In this document: positions 7,001 through 7,675 of the stretch, piece by piece
How positions within the stretch are numbered: the stretch's first letter is position 1
Layout: every line of letters starts with the position of its first letter
DNA from: an uncultured Collinsella sp.
GTDB lineage: Bacteria > Actinomycetota > Coriobacteriia > Coriobacteriales > Coriobacteriaceae
NCBI GenBank assembly: GCA_938023705.1
Contig: CALJDJ010000059.1
Span: 1 to 7,675 of the forward strand
Direction: 5' to 3'
Length of the DNA: 7,675 nucleotides
The notes under the pieces: model-generated
What the model was told of the DNA's origin: nothing
Database searches by the model: none
Seen by the model: only the letters and a program-made list of their open reading frames with translations
Position numbers and translations under genes: made by a program

Positions 7001-7076
7001 TAAAGCCGTGGCAGGTGGTTCCGGGCACCAGCAGCGCGGCGGCAGCGGCGCGCGGGTCGGTTGAGGTAGTGGACAT
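4032..7076 (-). CDS. M16C zinc metallopeptidase (PreP/insulinase family)
   Basis: A 1014-residue peptidase resembling presequence protease (PreP), which degrades short unstructured peptides inside a closed two-half chamber. The inverted zinc motif HILEH is present (His80, catalytic Glu83, His84), with the distal zinc ligand Glu195 in GVVFNEMKG. The family block KEPFVDLIKSSMQTFLNAMTY (96-116) and YPVATTNEQD follow the zinc site. In the second half, RVKGGAYG carries the Arg871 and Tyr877 pair typical of the family's C-terminal substrate-binding domain. Length is close to the usual ~1000 residues, and both halves are intact. No signal peptide or membrane helix is seen, so it should be cytosolic. 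The ATG at 7076 has AAAGGAG 7 bases upstream; the frame stays open to 7277, but that extension translates the intergenic repeats. An acidic low-complexity insert (about 168-181) separates the zinc motif from Glu195. The gene is monocistronic by appearance, with its own terminator. The physiological substrate is unknown. Confidence 0.93.
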   Translation of the reverse strand: MSTTSTDPRAAAAALLVPGTTCHGFTVERRETVPELDADAYVLRHTASGARLLHLACDDENKAFAIGFKTPPADSTGVFHILEHSVLCGSAKFPVKEPFVDLIKSSMQTFLNAMTYPDKTIYPVATTNEQDLYNLMDVYLDAVFNPAIYTKPTIFEQEGWHYELDLPESVEGEGDGSAASLREGTLRYNGVVFNEMKGALSDPMSVLDDAVNAALYPDTAYAHESGGDPRAIPALTYEQFLDTHARHYNPSNSYITLYGDLDVDRALAFLDERYLSQPSAASRRMDAAVAAGEDPSTLAPNPLDVQEPVTCEYKRVEMATTPENALVGLGLVLGSALDRKRTIAADILFEALLGSNEAPVKKAILAAGLGGNVVSYTAAESLQPYELIMLQNAQPGVARELRRVFQDACRDLCEHGVPRERLEAIISSNEYDLRQRDYGIADGVAIACDALSTWLYDDNAATLALKYGPVYEELRDDLDGSYFEDLLRELVLENDHMALVELVPVDAGSGSEGAEGAELAAKRDAMTDTELADVVERTAALRAAQEAEDTPEDKATLPRLRVSDIGEARPEPPLVVDTTTPIPCLRHDIPTNRLAYAMQYFDLGCVAFEDLPYVTLLCRLLKQLPTSEHSAEELDNLLAGKLGFLSFTTEVMTQPDVDGVRPYLLVSAGALSEKIDALANLPREVWSSTLLLDADADRVRDVLTQIRIGLEQGFINNGHSAALGRAMSYSSPSAVVREQLSGVDFYLFLRDLLEHFDERLDDLRAKLAELAERIFVADGCLASFTGSDEDFDAYWDAAGNLGLDAGDDVDAGRDALVVPTPRDRHEAFVIPSDICFAASACDPRRLGIDVTGAWAVAANALSYDYLWNEIRVKGGAYGCGFRAAGERQTAFYTYRDPAIDPSIERVERAGEWLGSFEPDEAAFEGFIVSCVSGMDAPVKPYALTKRRNTTYLAGLDPHAREERRAQMLAATPGELRSLGADVTRIAAASPTCVFGGRDVIAKSNAGFNVVDLLG

Positions 7077-7092
7077 ATGCAGTCTCCTTTGA

Positions 7093-7108
7093 CGCCCCAA
7101 CGGGGGCG
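7093..7108 (-). promoter_or_regulatory. Short hairpin in the peptidase leader
   Basis: CGCCCC (7093-7098) and GGGGCG (7103-7108) can pair around a 4-base loop just 2 bases upstream of the ribosome site at 7084-7090. If transcription starts near 7122, this would be the only strong structure in the leader and might affect translation. It is a short GC-rich stem and could be fortuitous. Confidence 0.3.
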
Positions 7109-7128
7109 AATCGAGTCGAATCTCCGAG

Positions 7129-7156
7129 AGTATACCCATATGGGGCCTTCGACCAA
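7129..7156 (-). promoter_or_regulatory. Candidate sigma-70-type promoter of the peptidase gene
   Basis: On the minus strand, TATACT (7134-7129) is a good -10 hexamer and TTGGTC (7156-7151) a weaker -35 hexamer, separated by 16 bases. Transcription would start about 45 bases before the ATG at 7076. The repeat array beginning at 7157 lies directly upstream of the -35, where an activator would bind. Confidence 0.5.
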
Positions 7157-7282
7157 TCTGCCGGATGAGCGTGGATTTTCTGGCACACGAGCGTGGAAAT
7201 TCGGACGTCTGCCGCACGAGCGTGGATTTTCGGACGAAATCGGCCGCCAAAAGCCCAAAAACCGTCCAAATATCCACGCTCG
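7157..7282. repeat. Array of GAGCGTGGA repeats, three direct and one inverted
   Basis: Direct copies start at 7167 (GAGCGTGGATTTTC), 7189 (GAGCGTGGAAATTCGGACG) and 7218 (GAGCGTGGATTTTCGGACG). An inverted copy occupies 7262-7281. A longer unit beginning TCTGCCG is repeated at 7157-7180 and 7208-7231 with 22 of 24 bases identical, 51 bases apart. The third copy and the inverted copy can form a 20-position stem (7217-7236 with 7263-7282, 18 pairs) around a 26-base loop. The array sits between the candidate peptidase promoter and the GntR gene. It may be a multi-site operator or a structured intergenic repeat; the sequence does not decide which. Confidence 0.7.
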
Positions 7283-7305
7283 CGCGTCAAGTACGTATCT
7301 CTCAC

Positions 7306-7341
7306 CTCACATTCATCTCTACGACGAGGGATGAATGTGAG
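7306..7341. repeat. 12-bp perfect inverted repeat, possible operator
   Basis: CTCACATTCATC (7306-7317) and GATGAATGTGAG (7330-7341) are exact inverted copies, and pairing continues inward for three more positions (one G-T) to leave a 6-base loop. Neither strand has a T-run after the stem, so a terminator is unlikely. Its place in a divergent intergenic region, upstream of a GntR-type regulator, would suit an operator. The half-sites are rather widely spaced for a simple dimer site. Confidence 0.5.
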
Positions 7342-7548
7342 ACAGGTATAAGATAAAAATCAATCGGCTTATCGGATGCATATACCGCCATCAGATTGAA
7401 GCTGTATGCGGAAATGGATGGACTCTACACCGCTTACGCAAAATAACCCCTCGTTTGCTAAAACATTATAGGAAATGGCGTGGAGTGCTAAAAAGTTCTA
7501 ATACAATATAAGTCATTTATCTATAGGCTGCTGATTCCTTGTAAAGGT
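7342..7548. other. AT-rich non-coding stretch upstream of the GntR gene
   Basis: This stretch is markedly more AT-rich than the flanking actinobacterial genes. It should contain the promoter of the GntR gene: TACAAT (7502-7507) is a possible -10, but no -35 at proper spacing is convincing. GCTAAAA occurs twice (7457-7463 and 7487-7493). Frames on both strands stay open for some 37-56 codons but lack a start with a ribosome site, so no gene is called. Confidence 0.5.
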
Positions 7549-7557
7549 ATGGTTGAT

Positions 7558-7675
7558 ATGGTTGAGGCAAATAGCGTTATCCCCCTGTACAAACAGATTG
7601 TTCGTGCGCTTTCTGATTCAATCGCCAACGGCACGTACCGCCCGGGAGATAAGCTTCCGACCGAGGCGGAGCTCA
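7558..7675 (+). CDS. GntR-family transcriptional regulator, N-terminus only
   Basis: The 39 residues visible are the start of a GntR-type winged helix-turn-helix: IPLYKQIVRALSDSIANG, then TYRPGDKLPTEAEL. The spacing of PLY.QI, the I..G.Y..GD turn and LP(T/S)E.EL are standard for the family's DNA-binding domain. The effector domain lies beyond the window, so the subfamily (HutC, YtrA or other) and the regulated pathway cannot be told. The ATG at 7558 is preferred over the one at 7549, because AAAGG (7543-7547) lies 10 bases before the former and only 1 base before the latter. It is divergent from the peptidase gene, and the inverted repeats between them are candidate binding sites for it. Confidence 0.88.
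   Translation, partial: MVEANSVIPLYKQIVRALSDSIANGTYRPGDKLPTEAEL

Noticed and set aside
7077..7277. N-terminal extension of the peptidase, with a repeated RKSTL(V/I)RQ peptide
   Set aside because: The peptide repeat is a translation of the intergenic DNA repeats. A strong ribosome site and the family N-terminus place the start at 7076.
7341..7508. 56-codon open stretch on the plus strand, and a 37-codon one on the minus strand
   Set aside because: Neither has a start codon with a ribosome site, nor any motif I recognise. Stretches of this length arise by chance.

Overview
The window joins DNA from two unrelated kinds of gut bacteria. Positions 1 to about 1455 are AT-richer, with strong AAAGGAGG-type ribosome sites. 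They hold a minus-strand run, rodA tail > mgsA > D-Ala-D-Ala carboxypeptidase, that resembles the cell-shape gene cluster of Lachnospiraceae (Clostridia). From about 1465 on, the DNA is GC-rich with strong third-position GC bias, and its gene content and intergenic hairpins fit a Coriobacteriia-type actinobacterium such as Collinsella. Both taxon assignments are inferences from composition and protein resemblance; no search was run. The two parts meet inside one open frame. The reading frame of a 5-formyltetrahydrofolate cyclo-ligase runs, through a Leu-Pro-Leu-Pro stretch that both proteins could share, into the last 30 residues of RodA. The simplest reading is an assembly or library chimera, not a real fusion gene.

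Layout: 1-937 (-) S11 carboxypeptidase, cut by the window edge; 937-1332 (-) methylglyoxal synthase; 1363-1455 (-) RodA tail; 1453-2031 (-) 5-formyl-THF cyclo-ligase lacking its native C-terminus; 2032-2240 a divergent intergenic region with two inverted hairpins and a 14-bp palindrome; 2241-3875 (+) a membrane protein with a zinc ribbon, EF-hand loop, leucine-rich stretch and YD repeats; 3876-4031 a convergent region with two terminator-like hairpins; 4032-7076 (-) a large M16C (PreP-like) zinc peptidase; 7077-7557 a divergent intergenic region with a candidate promoter, an array of GAGCGTGGA repeats and a 12-bp inverted repeat; 7558-7675 (+) the start of a GntR-family regulator.

On the clostridial side the genes look like one transcription unit for cell elongation and wall maturation, with mgsA and the carboxypeptidase overlapping by one base. 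On the actinobacterial side the genes are separately oriented (divergent, convergent, divergent), and nothing shows that they act together. The least ordinary native features are the domain mix of the 2241-3875 protein, three hairpins that share a GACAG loop but have different self-complementary stems, and the repeat array next to the peptidase promoter.
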